Source: Isoetes taiwanensis
Taxonomy: Eukaryota > Streptophyta > Lycopodiopsida > Isoetales > Isoetaceae
NCBI GenBank assembly: GCA_021234155.1
Contig: JAJEKV010000035.1
Location: 7,747,891 to 7,811,890, forward strand
Reading direction: 5' to 3'
DNA: 64,000 bases
The notes beneath the pieces are model-generated. The model saw nothing but the letters and a program-made list of their open reading frames with translations. It was not told the DNA's origin and did not search any database. Each line of letters begins with the position of its first letter. Within the stretch, counting starts at the first letter, position 1. The position numbers were made by a program, and so were the translations under genes. Below are positions 41,940 through 55,426 of this stretch, one piece after another.

Positions 41940-42164
41940 CCATGCGCGCATAGGCGACCTTCAATAAAAGTGTTATGCCCATGCGCGCACAGGATCAGAT
42001 TAAAAAAAAGGCTGAAGCCCATGCGCGCATAGTCAAGCTTGAGAAAAAAAGCTTTGTGTTTATGCACGCATAGGCAAAGCTTAAGAAAAAAGATTTGTGT
42101 CTATGCACGCATAGGCTAAGCAAGGACAAGCACTAAAAAAACCTTTGTTCCCATGCACGCATAG
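41940..42164. promoter_or_regulatory. Array of palindromes, intron 1, unit 3 (partly decayed)
   Basis: Starts at 41940, 41979, 42019, 42060, 42101 and 42151: spacing 39, 40, 41, 41, 50, identical to unit 1. The last three have CACG in place of CGCG at the centre, and the second ends CGCACAG. CG to CA is the change expected from deamination of methylated cytosine. Confidence 0.75.
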
Positions 42165-42731
42165 ATAAACCCAATCACAAAATGACCTAAAACAAACAAA
42201 ACATATCTAGAACATAGGAAGAAGGCCAGAAATACTTAAGAAATTGACATTTTTAATCGTTTTAGAGGCAGCCTAATTAAGCAAATAATGCACAAAAAAA
42301 AAAAAGTGAGCTAATTAACTAGCAGCTAAGATCTTGACGTACCTTCCACCTGCCATTTGCCGCGAGTCTATGCAGCTTCTTATAGACTTCGATATGTAAA
42401 AAAAGCAGAGTGAGTGTGAAGGCAGAGGTCGAGCGCCCAGGAGCTTCGGTCTGTATGCAGAAATGTGCGCCCTTTTTCTCTATTTATTGTCTACGTTAGT
42501 ACTTGGATATTTTCTATGAGATTATACATGAAGAGTGTAGCGTGTCATTTCATGCAATCCTTTATGGAGTGTCAACCCCACACAAAGTCTCTTCGTATTT
42601 CCCGCTCTTCCTTTACAGTTGTTTATCTTATCTTGTCTTCCTTCGCTTGAGCTATAGACTTTATTATTACGTCTTCCCCGTGCTCAAGTAGGTAACAGGT
42701 TTATCTCTCACAGTAATTTATGACATCTTGT

Positions 42732-42786
42732 CTATGCGCGCATGGGCAATAACAGTTCATCTTACACCCGGGCTATGCGCGCATAG
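42732..42786. promoter_or_regulatory. Pair of palindromes between divergent genes, unit 3
   Basis: Sites at 42732 and 42773, 41 bp apart. Confidence 0.7.
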
Positions 42787-43029
42787 GCAAGCTTCTACTA
42801 ATACTATTTTAATTAGTTAGTGTACTTCCTTACTTAGTACATGCACAGTAGGTGTGGTGCATATTTGTTTCTGAGTACAGGTCTTTATCCATTTGTAGCA
42901 TGGACGGCAGCCACTCAAGAAAAAGTTTTTTATCTCTGCCTGCGAATGTTTCATTATTGCCTCGAGGCAGGTTCAGCACAACCACACAAAGCAGTGAAGA
43001 CAAAGATTTACGTGCATACCGGCCCCTTG

Positions 43030-43810
43030 ATAGTCCATCCGAAGCTTTGTTTCTCCGTCGCCAATACACTTAATGCGTGGGTCTACCTCCTTTCAAACTC
43101 CTTCGTCAACACACGTTCTACAGCGTTCCTCTGTGTTTAGAACACCATCTCCCTCACTCCGACAAGGTGTTTCCTCGGCCTCACCTACTCACACCACCCA
43201 CTCAATTTTTGAAACTCCTTCACCTCTACTGTGAATTGTAACCGCTCGTTGCAAAACATAATAGATTCTCAAGTAGAGAGACCTCTCCAAATGCAAAAGG
43301 CCCCTCGTTAACCCAAAGGGTCGCTGAGGATGACCTACAAATGTTAAGGAGGAAGTCTAGAACATTGTTTCCATGTTCCTCGGTTGAGAGCGAGAAGGTT
43401 AACGACACAACTATTGAAGACGAGCCCTGTCAGATACTCGTAAAGACCTATCATAGGCTCCGGCCGTAACAAATGCCCGCAGAGCTTTCGACTTAGAGAA
43501 ATCCATACAGCAGTGCAAAGAGATTTAAGAGGGACCCTACAGTAAGGGCATTTAGGACAGTTTTGCGAAATCGCTTAATGGGACTAACTTACATGAGGCA
43601 AAACCCGAGGCGCCCGCTTGTTGTCAAAAGAAGTGTATAATGAACTTCCCTTTTTCGTCCTTAAGGCAAACAAGACAATCCTTCTTGTCAATGTCTAAAG
43701 GTGACCGGGAATCCTACCTAGCAGCATATCACGTGAGGCCTGAATTCGAGGCAAAAAGAGGCACTTGTGTGAAGTGAACAAAGCTTCTTTTGGAGGTAAG
43801 CTTTTAGGCT
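43030..43810 (+). pseudogene. Ser/Pro-rich ORF, unit 3 (frameshifted)
   Basis: Copy of 18443-18964 with the same F-x-TPS motifs but broken by indels near 43225, 43270 and 43430, mostly at sites that are CTG/CAG in unit 2. It ends at the conserved donor near 43796. Confidence 0.45.
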
Positions 43811-44107
43811 TAGATCAATTATATCTTTACAAAGCTAGGGCTTGAATGCATGCCATCTTCCTCCGGTAACTAGATTTAGGAAGCTAGATTTAGGAAGTCG
43901 CTTTTTCCAATTCTTTATGTAAAATGAATCTTAGAGGGAACCGCCATGTTGCTTTCCTCCAAATAGCAATCCTCAAGTCATTGTTGCTAATGATCCATCT
44001 CCTCGTCTTTCTAAAAAGAATAGATCCGCGGACCCATTATTTCGCCCAAAAAGAAATCTCAAGCTGGAAAAAAGCTTGTTAGAGTACTTGCAAGGGGTTC
44101 ATGGACT

Positions 44108-45461
44108 ATGGACGCTTTGGAATCTGCCATAGAGTCTATAGAAGATGGTGTCTTTTCCATCAGGAAAGCAGGTATGCACTATGGTATTCCCCAAACCACT
44201 CTTAGAAACCATCTCTATGGCAAATCCAAAAGTAAATTTGGAAGTCTTCCCAAAGCTTTAACTGTTGATGAAGAGAAATATCTTGTTGAATGGGCTTTAC
44301 AACTTGCTGATGAAGGACGTGCTGTTAACTTGGATATAATGAAGCAAAAGGTTGCTGAGATGACAATCAATAGAAGTACATGCTTCAAGAATGGGTTACC
44401 TGGCAGGAAATGGTGGAAACATTTCAGAGGTAGGCATCCGGAAATCTCTTTTCGGACTTCCCAATGCATTGAATTGCAAAGGGTCAAGGCAATGTCCACT
44501 TCCAACCTTGAAAATTTCTATTCCACACTTAGATCAGTTTATGATCAGCACAATTTTGATGCCTCTAGAATCTGGAACTGTGATGAGTCAGGGGTTCAAG
44601 CAGGTTGTAGGACTGGAATGAGAGTTATTGCAAGAAAAGGGATGAAGAATGTTACTGAACAAATTCCTACGAGCAGGGAATGGATGACGGTACTAGTCTG
44701 TGTTAATGCAGCAGGTTATATACTTCATTCCTTTATGCCTTTTGTTTCAGAATTATGCTTAATTGACTAACATTATCTGTTTGCATTTCTAGGTACACTA
44801 TTTGAAGCTTGGCTTGATCATTTTAAGAAGAATGTTCCTGGAGGGGTCAGCAATGAGAGGCCCCATCTTCTCATTTGTGATGGACATGACAGCCATGTGA
44901 ACATGGCATCTATATTGAAGGCAAGAGAAATTGGATTACACATTGTTCAATTACCTCCCCATACATCCCATAAACTGCAGCCTTTGGATGTCTCTTGTTT
45001 TCGTCCATTCAAATTAGCTTTTAGGAAATTAAGGGCACAATTCATGCATGTTAAATATGGAGTTGAGCCTACAAAGGAGGATCTTGCTACTATTGTATCT
45101 AATTCTTTATGCCAGGCGCTTACTCCTAATAATATCTGTGCTGGATTTCTGAAAACTGGCATTTGGCCTAGAGAATCTCCAAGGGTTCAGCCTGAAGCTT
45201 TAGCAGATAATATGGAAGCTGAGAGATTGGCTACAGCAGGTAACATGCTCTAATTATTTGCTTTGCATGCTCTAATTATTTGCTTTGTTGAATATTGATC
45301 TATTTGATTAGTATAATATGATGAAGTTTGTTTTAATATTACCGTATATTTGATTGCTGCAGCTAGAGTTGCTCCTAGTGCAAATGATAGTAATGCAAGT
45401 GGTAATGTAGATGCAACACATGAAGAGGATGGAGGAAATGCGCTTGATGGAGAGGCTGGTA
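44108..45461 (+). pseudogene. Pogo-like transposase, unit 3 (best catalytic domain), interrupted by CACTA-like insertion
   Basis: The 220-codon frame from 44108 holds the Pipsqueak-type and CENP-B-type DNA-binding regions and the first catalytic Asp (NCDESG, GAT at 44582). After an intron ending TTTCTAG (about 44793), the frame continues with the second Asp in ICDGHDSH (GAT at 44879) and the third in LQPLD (GAT at 44987), then NICAGFLKTGIWP, as expected for a DDD pogo/Tigger enzyme. Compared with other family members, the stretch between NAAGYILHSF and LFEAWL looks short, so a segment may be missing. An N-terminal part from about 43922 (MNLRG) is frameshifted. The gene is cut at GTA 45459-45461 by the CACTA-like element. 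Confidence 0.8.
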
Positions 45462-46331
45462 CACACTGACCCCGAATTTTGGTCCACAGTTGTTTTTTAC
45501 TTGTACGGAAGTGTTGTTTTATGCCAAAAACAACACCAAAATGGCCCCAAAAGTCCACGTGCCCCGTTTATCCGGATTTGCACAAAGAGACAGTGGTTTT
45601 TTGGAAAAAAATCCCACGGTGGTTTTTCTGGCACTTTTTTGTTTTTTTGTCAACGTGTCCTTTTTTTCACTGTTGTTTTTACTGAACTTTTTCGACGTGT
45701 AGTTTTTTTCTTACTTGCTGTTTTTTTAAGGAGCCACGCGTTGTTTATCTTCCAAAAAACACATGTAGGTTTAAATATTAGTACACGTGAAAAACCGAAA
45801 AAAAAATAGTTATTTTTTCCTTTTCAATATGTGTTGTTTTGTGATCTCCACTTGTGTTGTTTTGTTTTCTCCACTTGTAGTTTTTTAAAGTCGACATTGT
45901 TTTCCCAAAAAAGGATATGTAATTTTCAAGAAATTCATATGTATTATTTTAAAAATAATTGTTGTTTTCAAATGTTTCCAATTTTCTATATGTTGATATC
46001 TTGTCTCCATATGTAGTTTTTAAGAGGTGCCATTGTTTTCCATTATTGTTTTCCTCATGAAAATATAGGTAATTTAAAAAAAAATCTACAATGGTCTTTT
46101 GAGAAAAAAAATCGTATATTGTTTTTACACAATATGGTATGTAGTTACTAAAGTTATTTTTAAATAAAAAGATTATTATGACATATAAAAAAAAAAAAAT
46201 TAAATGTTGTTTTTAATATGTCTAACCAATTATGTAATGACACGTGGCATATATTGTAAAAAAAATAAAAAAAAAATCCAGTATTCACTAGAATCTAGAA
46301 GGCAATATAATCATATTTTATTTTAAACATG

Positions 46332-48620
46332 ACATCAGCCATCATTTTATTATTCTTTCTTGTTTAATCAATTTAAGTCTATTCAGCTAAGAATTGAACC
46401 CATGTTTTAGAGGCCAAATTTCAATAATTATTGTTGTGAAAAACAATCAGAAGTTACAATTAAATTTATTATTGCAATAGAAGTTACATCGAAATTTAAC
46501 AGAGTTCGAGATCAAAATTTTAACACGTTGATGGCCCTTGGGTCGAGTAGCGCATGTGAGCTATATATGAAACCCCGAGCATATAGGAGTTCGTTAATTC
46601 TCTCGAGCTATCTTGAACGGCGTTTCTATACGCCAAGAACGTAAAATGACGATATGATCAAACTTCAAATTCTTTATTCGGCAAAAATAATTTGACACAG
46701 GTTCAAATATTTGGATATTTGTGTCCCGAATCAAGACAGTAAAACAAGTACAATCTAAAATATTTGTAATCAAGGCGACCTCAGACTCCACAGATTTGGA
46801 TATCCTTGCATATCATCAATAGCTTGCCGAGAGAAACTTGTTAGATTGAATTGCTTCTTGCATACCATCATCATGGGCTTAGAGGATTAGACAAACCGAC
46901 ACTCCCTTTTACGGATCGACAGATGCAACGATAAGATGATGATGGTAAGAACTTTTAGCTCACAACCGTAAGAATCGCCTGCGTGGTTGATAAGTCGAAA
47001 CCCTAAAAAAGCAGCTTATTTGTAACTAAACAAAGCAGTTATTTGTAATCGATGGTAAGAATCCCCAGATACCGCGAAAGACAGATGCTCAATGAATTCT
47101 CTTACCTCATCCAGCCCCAAATCGGTTGTTTCCAATAATATTCCCCTTCGAAATACCTAATCCGCAACTTCTGGAACTAGCGTAGTATTCATGGGGCCAA
47201 AAGCATACTCTACTCCATGTGCCGCAGGGCAGAGCGCCATTGCCGGATTTGGTATCGCCATAGCCAAGCTGCAGGCATTTTTCCTCGAGGGAACAAGGAG
47301 CGCCAATACGATGGGCTGCAGCAGAGCTACAAGGTCGCATTTACGCTGATAGCGCATATGGCCCGGGTCGAATCCGTGGAGGCCGCCGCTGACCGTGGGA
47401 CCGGATCTGTGGTCGGATCACCACTAAAGCAGGGCAGCATGCACAAGGTGCATGCCGAAAAGCGCCATAGCCATTCGAAGGCGCATGTTGAAAGGCGCCA
47501 TAGCCATTCGAAGGTGCATGTTGGAAGGCGCCATAGCCATTCGAGGGAAAGGAAAAACACAAGGCGGCAGGGAGGGAAAGGAAAAACACAAGTCGCAGTG
47601 TTAATCTCAGGCAACCAATGAAATTACAAGACATGGATCGACATCTTAGCCATTGATCTCACCGCCAATCTCCACCGTCAATTCTAAGGGCCAATCAGAG
47701 AATAGGACGGAGATCAACATCTATGCCATCCATCTAAGCCATTGGTTAAACTACTGCTTGGATGCATATTTAAACTCAAAAAATACTAGGGAAATTGTTT
47801 TAAAATGTCCCATATTTCTTGATACTTATGAAAATGCCCCCGAACGCCAAACCGATGACGAGCAAAAAGCGATGGAGACGGACGAAGTTCTAGAGTATGT
47901 CCGAACAACCTTGATGCAACAAAAACGGAGGGATTACTCCATACTCCTCCAATGAATTGACATTATTAAAAACTTTATAGCCGAGAAGCCGCATCACTGC
48001 TCATTTAACTTGTAGAGATGTCGGAAACCTCTATGTGTTGGCATCTTTTTTCAATTGAAACTGACAGCGGACCAATTTCTAAGATCAAGAATTATCATCT
48101 ACAATGATAATCCTCTTCAAATCTCCATTATGTTTTGATAAAATCCTTGATGCTGCCCTCTGAACAAGTGTTCTTGAACAATCTGCAGGAAATAAATTCA
48201 CAAGGATCAACTACGATATTGCAAAGATTCGTGGTTTAACCGCCCGCAACGGTGAACAAGATAATTTCATAAATGTTTATCATATTTTGCAGAAATTGGT
48301 GCAGGTCAGGCCTATTCCACATTACAAACTTCACTTTGGAACTGAATCATATGAATTAATATGGAAGTCGAATAATAACAAATGAAGCTCGTGCACATTT
48401 ATTTCCTGAAGGCATAAAATGCAAATTTGACCTGGTGTGGAAGTAGACAATCATACATGATCTTGCATAGTATATCACTTAGAGGGACGGTGTTGACGCC
48501 TTGTAAGACGCACTTAACACCTTCCCGGAAAGTAGTTTGTCTCAAATGTCCTCTCCATATGGTCCCGCAACTAATGAGCATCTCCCGCAATCCATAAATT
48601 GGCTCTTCTAATAGACTCAG
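46332..48620. other. Unique interior of the CACTA-like element, unit 3
   Basis: Collinear with 25196-27500, including the 33-bp triplication at 47448-47546. It passes through the site where unit 2 has the LTR element without interruption (single GACAT). No gene recognised. Confidence 0.55.
47448..47546. repeat. 33-bp tandem repeat, three copies (unit 3)
   Basis: Same as 26307-26405 with no visible change in the repeat itself. Confidence 0.85.
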
Positions 48621-48624
48621 AACA

Positions 48625-49915
48625 TCGACTTAGGTGGCATGTTGGAGCCTAGGTGGCATGTTTGAGCCACCTAGGCATGTTGGAGCCTTGGTGGTACGTT
48701 GGAGCCTAGGTGGCATGTTGGAGCCTAGGTGGCATGCTTGAGCCTAGGTGGCATGTTGGAGCCCGCGTGGCATGTTTGAGGCACCTTGGCATCTTAGGTG
48801 GCATGTTGGAGCCTAGGTGGCATGTTGGAGCCCTTGTGGCATGTTTGAGCCACCTTTGAATGTTTGAGCCAACTAGCTAGCATGTTGGAACCCATGTGGC
48901 ATGTTTGGGCCACCTTGGCACGCTAGAGCCTAGGTGGCATGTTGGAGCCAACGCAGGCATGTTTGAGCCACCTTGGCATATTTGGGCCTAGGTGGCATGT
49001 TGGAGCCTAGGTGGCACGCTGGAGACTATGTGGCATGTTGGAGCCTAGGTGGCATGTTCGAGACTATGTGGCATGTTGGAAACTAGGTGGCATGTTTCAG
49101 CCACCTTGGCATGTTTTAGCCTAGGTGGCATGTTGGAGCCCACGTGCATGTTTGAGCATGTTGGAACCTAGGTGGCATATTTGAGCCACCTTGGCATGTT
49201 TTAGCCTAGGTGGCATGTTGGAGCCTACGTGGCATGTTTGAGCCACCTTGGCATGTTTAAGCCTAGGTGGCATGTTGGAGTCTAGGTGTCGTGGTTGGAG
49301 CCTAGGTGGCATGTTGGAGTCTAGGTGGCGGTTTGAGCAATCTTGGGATGTTTGAGCCACCTTGACATGTTGGAGCCTAGGTGGCATGTTGGAGCCCACG
49401 GGATGTTTGAGCCACCTTGGCATATTTGGGCCTAGGTGGCATGTTGGAGCCTAGATGGCACGCTGGACACTATGTGGCATGTTGGAGCCTAGGTGGCATG
49501 TTCGAGACTATGTGGCATGTTGGAGACTAGGGTGGCATGTTGGCGCCTAGGTGGCCTTGGGATGTTTGAGCCTAGGTGGAGGCCGGGGCCCCGTGGCATG
49601 TTTGAGCCACCTTGGCATGTTCGATGGCATGTTGGAACCGTGGTGGCATATTGGAGCCATCTTGGCATGTTTGAGCCACCTTGGCATGTTGGAGCCTAGG
49701 TGGCATGTTGGAGCCCACGTGGCATGTTTGAGCCACAATGGAATGTTTAAGGCTAGGTGGCATATTGGAGACTATGTGGCATGTTGGAGACTAGGTGGCA
49801 TGTGTGAGCCTAGGTGGCATGTTTGAGCCTAGGTGGCATGTTGGAGTCACCGGCATGTTTGAGCCACGCTGGCATGTTAGGTGGCATGTTGAAGCCCATG
49901 TGGCACTCCAAGTGG
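48625..49915. repeat. 19-bp minisatellite array, unit 3 left block
   Basis: Collinear, monomer by monomer, with 27505-28790, with scattered small changes. The arrays were therefore copied as a block and have not been homogenised since. Confidence 0.95.
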
Positions 49916-50089
49916 TGACATGGCATGCCAAGAAAGCAAGGCCAAGTTTTGGACTAGGCCAAAAATGAAAAGATGCCCATCTCTCGGTCTTTTTATTGGG
50001 TGATGTTGGCAAATTTTGGATGACATGGCTAGATGGTGGTGACATGGACATGATGACTAGGACTCTATGCAAGAAATATGATAACCTTT

Positions 50090-53000
50090 GAACCGAAGGT
50101 TTTAGGGTTCCGCCTTCTCAAGGCCAACGCCTCCCACTACCTCATGACATTGTGCAAGATCCCCGTCCAACCTGGCTAGGGTATGGCCTCCAAAATGCAA
50201 ACCCCGCGGCCTTGCTGTGTTATTGTAGGGTTTACGCTATGGAGGCCAAAAACGGGTCGGGCTTGCACTTGGGATCCGTGTACCTTTTTTTTGAACATGC
50301 ATGCAGAGCCATGGCAACCTAAATAAATGTGACTTTGGATCTATTGGTGATCCCGAATCATTTCAGAAAAATTTGCTACTACAAAATGTGTTCTTGACTT
50401 CTAATTGCGACATTGGGAGGAGGATAAATCCAAACCCCATTTCACGGGTTTTATTGCTTTTGTTTTCAACCGCAGCCTTCTCGACCATGCCTCAAGTGCA
50501 ACCGAATAAACTCGACCTCCATAACGTAAACCCTACAATAACCTAGCAACGACAGGTTTACGCTTTGGAGGCCAAAACATAGTGGACTTCTTTGATAACT
50601 AGGTGGACCATTTCTAAACATGCATGGGGAGCCATGAGAACCGAAATAACAGAAGTTTCGATCTATTGGCTAACCCGAAAGTGATCCCCAAACAATTTTG
50701 CTACCGCGATAAGGTGCTCTAGACTTTTAATTGCAAAACTAGGAGGAGATTAAATCCAAACCCCATTGTGGCGTTTTACTATCCTCGTGTTTTCAAACGC
50801 ACTGCCGACCATGTCCCAAGTGCAACGGACCAAAGCCCCGACCTCCATAACGTAAACCCTACAATAACCCGGCAAGGCATGTGGTTTATGTTTTGGAGGT
50901 CATACCCTAGTCGATTGGACCAGGATCTTGCACAATGTCATGAGGTAGTGGGAGGGCGTTGACACCGTAAGACGGAGCCCTAAAACCTTCAGAAAGTTCG
51001 ACCCAAAGGTCCTCTCTCGAAGGTCCCCGCCATTTAACGGGCAACTCTCCCACCCCGAACCGTGATCCGACCGCCAACGGATTTGAAACATCGACATTAC
51101 CCCTCGAGACCAAGTTTCGCGGGCGTAAGACCACCCCCGCCCGTGAAGCGCCAAAGTAGCTGCGTCCAACATGTTCGTAGTGAATTGGCCTTAGCGGAGG
51201 GTGCGTAATACCGCCATGTAGAGGGTTCGTGGTTTCTTTTGCTGCAAAAATGACCGTGTAACTTGGTCCCCGGGTAATTTCTTGTTGTTTGGACGACATA
51301 AGTCAAATCTCCATTCCGAGCCTTTGTATTGCCCGAACGACAAAACACTTGGGTTTCTACACACGATCGACCGCAGACACTTTTGGGTTTGATATGTTCT
51401 CCGGACAGATCTTGAATTTTTTGAACCCGCCAAGCAAGTTACTTGAAGCGTGGATTCAACGGTCGGATAGGGGAAACCGGTTCGAAGGGAGGCATTGGCA
51501 TTTGCCCTCCGGGAGGAGCACGGTAGGAAAGCCCGCCTTCGGTAAATCCAAACCCCATTTCGGGGCTTATTGCTTTTGTTTTCAATCGCAGCTTCTCGAC
51601 CATGTCTCAAGCGCAATCGAATAAAAACTCGACCTCCATAACGTGAAACCCTACAATAACCGGCAAGGCAATGTGGTTTACGCTTTTGGAGGCCATACCC
51701 CAGCCGATTGGACCAGGATCTTGCACAATGTCATGAGGTAGTGGGAGGGCATTGAAGCCGAAGATCGGAGCCCTAAAACCTTCCGTAATAGTTCGACCCA
51801 AAGGTCCTCTCGGAAGGTCCTCGACCACGACGGGCAACTCTCCCACCTCGAATCGGATCCGACCGCCAACGGACTAAAACATCGACATTACCTTGGGGAC
51901 CAAGTTTCGCGGGTAGAAGACCACCCCCGCTCTAGGAAGCGCCAAAGTAGCTCATGTCCAACACGTCAGAGTGAATTGGCCTTAGCGGAGGGTGCAATAG
52001 GGTTCGTGGTTTCTTTTTGCTGCAAAAAATGACCCGGTAACTTGGTCCCCGGGTAATTTCGTTCTTTGGGACGACATGGCTAAGTCAAATCTCCATTCCC
52101 GAGCCTTTGTATTGCCCGAACGACAAAACACTTGGGTTTCTACACTGGCCGACCGCAGACACTTTGCGCGGTTTGATATGTTCTCCTGACAGATCTTGAA
52201 TTTTTTGAACCCGCCGGGCAAGTTACTTTGAAGCGTGGATTCAACGGCCGATAGGGAAACCGTGTTCCGGAAGGGAGGCATTGGCATTTGCCCTCCTCCC
52301 TGAGGAGCACCGTAGGAAAGCCTCGCCCGGTAAATCCAAACCTCATTTTGTCGGGTTTTATTGTTTGTTTTCAATCGCAGGCTTCTCGACCATGTCTCAA
52401 GCGCAACGAATAAAACTTCGACCTCCATAACGTAAACCCTACAATAACCCGACAAGGTAATGTGGTTTACGCTTTGGAGGCCATACTCTAGTCGATTGGA
52501 CCAAGATCTTGCACAATGTCATGAGGTAGTGGGAGGGCATTGACGCCGTAAGACGGAGCCCTAAAACCTTCCGTAAGGTTCGACCCAAAAGTCCTCTCCG
52601 GAAGGTCCCCGCCACGGACGGCAACTCTCCCACCCCCGAACGTGGATCTAACCGCCAACGGACTCAAACATCGACATTACCTTGGAGACCATGTTTCGCG
52701 GGCGAAGACCACCCCCGCTCCATCTCCTCGACAACCTTTTCGAGATCCATCTCCGTGGGTCCGGCCTCTCTCCCTCTCGTGAGAAAGCTGCGCAAAGTCC
52801 CCTGGCCCCGGTTCGGGAAGTATGTCACGCATTAAGTTCTTCAGATCCCTCTATTCTATTCCTTGCCAAACTCCTCTACCAAAAATTTCAAAGGTTATCA
52901 TATTTCTTGCATAAAGTCCTAGTCATCATGTCCTCATGGCATCGGGGAGAGAGCCAAATTTCTGGCAAAGATACTTTTTCGGGAAGGGAGACTCCCTTCA

Positions 53001-55280
53001 TAAGCCCCTTTCCAAAGGAAGGGGAGTCTAGAAAAGCATGTTGCGCAGGGGATTTGACCCCATCTCCCGGGCATGGTCCCCGAGAGCATACACAAGAGAA
53101 CTCCATGCAAAGTTTCTGGATGTGTTAGTCTCCCGCCTTTGACGCCGAGATAAACCCTACCAAACCCTAAGGTTTGGTAGGATTTACATTCGGGATGCTC
53201 CTCTAATCAAGAGGGTCGTGGAACTTGTCCCCTAGGGTAATTTCGGCATTCCAGATGACATGGAGAGGTCGGATCGCCAACCGGGCCTCCTCCATGCCCC
53301 AAAATCAAAAACGTGGTCTAAACCCCCGCCGTGGCCAACTGTGGCCATCCCAATCAAAAATCGAGGGTCTAAAGCTCACCTCGAAATACCGGGATTTTCT
53401 CAGACGGGGCCACTTGGCAAGCCAGCTGGCTGAAAACCATGATTTTTCCCCCCCCATGCATTAATCATGAATTTCCGATCATAAACACAAAGAAAAGCAC
53501 GATAAAAATCCGGGTCTCAAAAAAGGTGAAATCTTATAGGATGTGCGCATGACGCCGCACACGCAAGAGAAAATGCACCGGGCAATAGAAGCACAAGCAG
53601 AGGCATGAGACGAAGCTTCCGAGCCAACCCCTTCCCTGAGGCCACCGGCCCAGAACGCCCCACCGGGCGCTGGAGCTAGCTTTGCTTCTCCGTGGTCACA
53701 TGTATACCACCTAGCAGTCCTAGTGTCGCTATTCTCACTTCAATCTTCTACCGTGGGCCTGGTGACCCCAAGTATCTTGTTCTCGCAGCTAGTCCAAGCC
53801 TGGGCCGGGGATCTGACCGACCCCACCTCGTAATCCCAGAACCTGCTCGCCAATGGACCCAAACATCCCCATTACCTAGGAGACCAAGTTTTGTGGGCGT
53901 AAGACCACCCTCTCCAAGAAACGCCAAAGTAGGTCGCTTACTACACACTTGTAGTCAATTGGCATGGAGGTGGATGTCAATACCTCCTAGTGGGGGTAAG
54001 TGATTGATCCCATGGGAAAACCGGTAGTGGAACTTGTCCTCTAGGGTAATTTTGGGCGCTCCAGACGATGTGGAGAGGTCGGATCGCCAACCGGCCTCCT
54101 CCATGCCCCAAAATCAAAAACGGGTCTAAACCCCGGGCAAGGCCAACGGTGGCCATCCCAATCAAAAATCGAGGGTCTAAAGCTCACCCGAAATACCGGG
54201 ATTTTCCTCAGACGCTTTGGGGCCACTTTGGCAAGCCAGTTGGCTGAAAACCATGATTTTTCCCCCCCCATGTATTAATTATGAATTTCCGGAGCATAAA
54301 CACAAAGAAAACCACGATAAAAATTGGTCTCAAAAAAGGTGAAATCTTAGCGGGATGTGATAAAAGATGACGCCGCACACGCAAGAGAAAATGCACCGCA
54401 ATAGAAGCACGAGCAGAGGCATGAGACGAAGCCCGAGCCAACCCCTTCCTGAGAGACCACCGGCCTGGTGAACGCCCTACTAGGTAGTGGAGCTAGCTTT
54501 GCTTCTCCGTGGTCACATGTATACCACCTAGCAGTCCTAGTGCTGCTATTCTCACTTCAATCTTCTACTGTGGCCTCGTGGTGAACCCAAGTATCTTGTT
54601 CTCGCAGCTAGTCCAAGCCGGGGCCGAGGACTCCGGCTGGACCCCCACCGGAATCAGAACTGGCCCGCCAATGGACCCAAACATCCCCATTACCTAGGGG
54701 ACCAAGTTTCGTGGGCGTAAGACCACCCCTCCAAGAAACGCCAAAGTAGGTCGCTTACTACACACTTGTAGTCAATTGGCATGGAGGTGGATGTTGAATA
54801 CCTCCCTAGTGAGGGGTAAGTGATTGATCCCATGGGAAAACTCGCCGTGGAACTTGTCCCCTAGGGTAATTTCACCGCTCCGACGACGCCGGGCAGGTCG
54901 GATCGCCAATCCGGGGCCTCATCCATGCCCCAAAATCAAAAACGTGGTCTAAACCTTGTCGTGGCCAACGGCCGCCATCCCAATCAAAAATCGAGGGTCT
55001 AAAACTCATCCGGAAATACCGGGATTTTCCTATACTCGGGGCCACTTGGCAAGCCAGCTGGCTGAAAACCAGGATTTTTCCCCGCCCCATGCATTAATTA
55101 TGAATTTCCTGAGCATAAACACAAAGAAAAGCATGATAAAAACTGGTCTCAAAAAGGTGAAATCTTTATATGTGATGTGCAAAGATGACGCCAGATACGC
55201 AAGAGAAAATGCACCAAGATATATACCTTCGGAGACTCCCTTCACAAGAAAGGGGCCTGCCGAGGTGCCCGCCCTACCAA
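50090..55280. repeat. R1 and R2 ~0.8-kb repeats, unit 3
   Basis: Collinear with 28970-34140 in unit 2: R1 to about 52740 and R2 from about 53150, with the decayed long palindrome between them. Dense CTG/CAG-site differences and short indels break every frame. No gene. Confidence 0.8.
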
Positions 55281-55426
55281 GGTCCATGTCACCATCATCT
55301 AGCCATGTCACCTAAAAATTTGCCAACATCACCCATCGAAAAGACCAAAGATGGACATCTTTGGTTTTTTGGCCTAGTCAAAACTTGACCTTGCTTACTT
55401 GGCATGCCATGTCACCACTTGGGGTG

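Larger units (their letters stand above)
39613..42356 (-). pseudogene. ParB-like domain gene, unit 3, methyltransferase domain lost
   Basis: Same exon layout as unit 2. Exon 1 is 42343-42356 with the 14-nt start (MAGG) as in unit 1, exon 2 is 41382-41832, and exon 3 is about 40502-41320 with an intact ParB-like frame (GGTQSFKARRQL, then NVDNE). Exon 2 is split between two frames (41446-41733 and 41531-41818), with discrepancies around 41440-41640. The C-terminal fusion is the same as in unit 2. Role inferred only from the domain. Confidence 0.55.
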
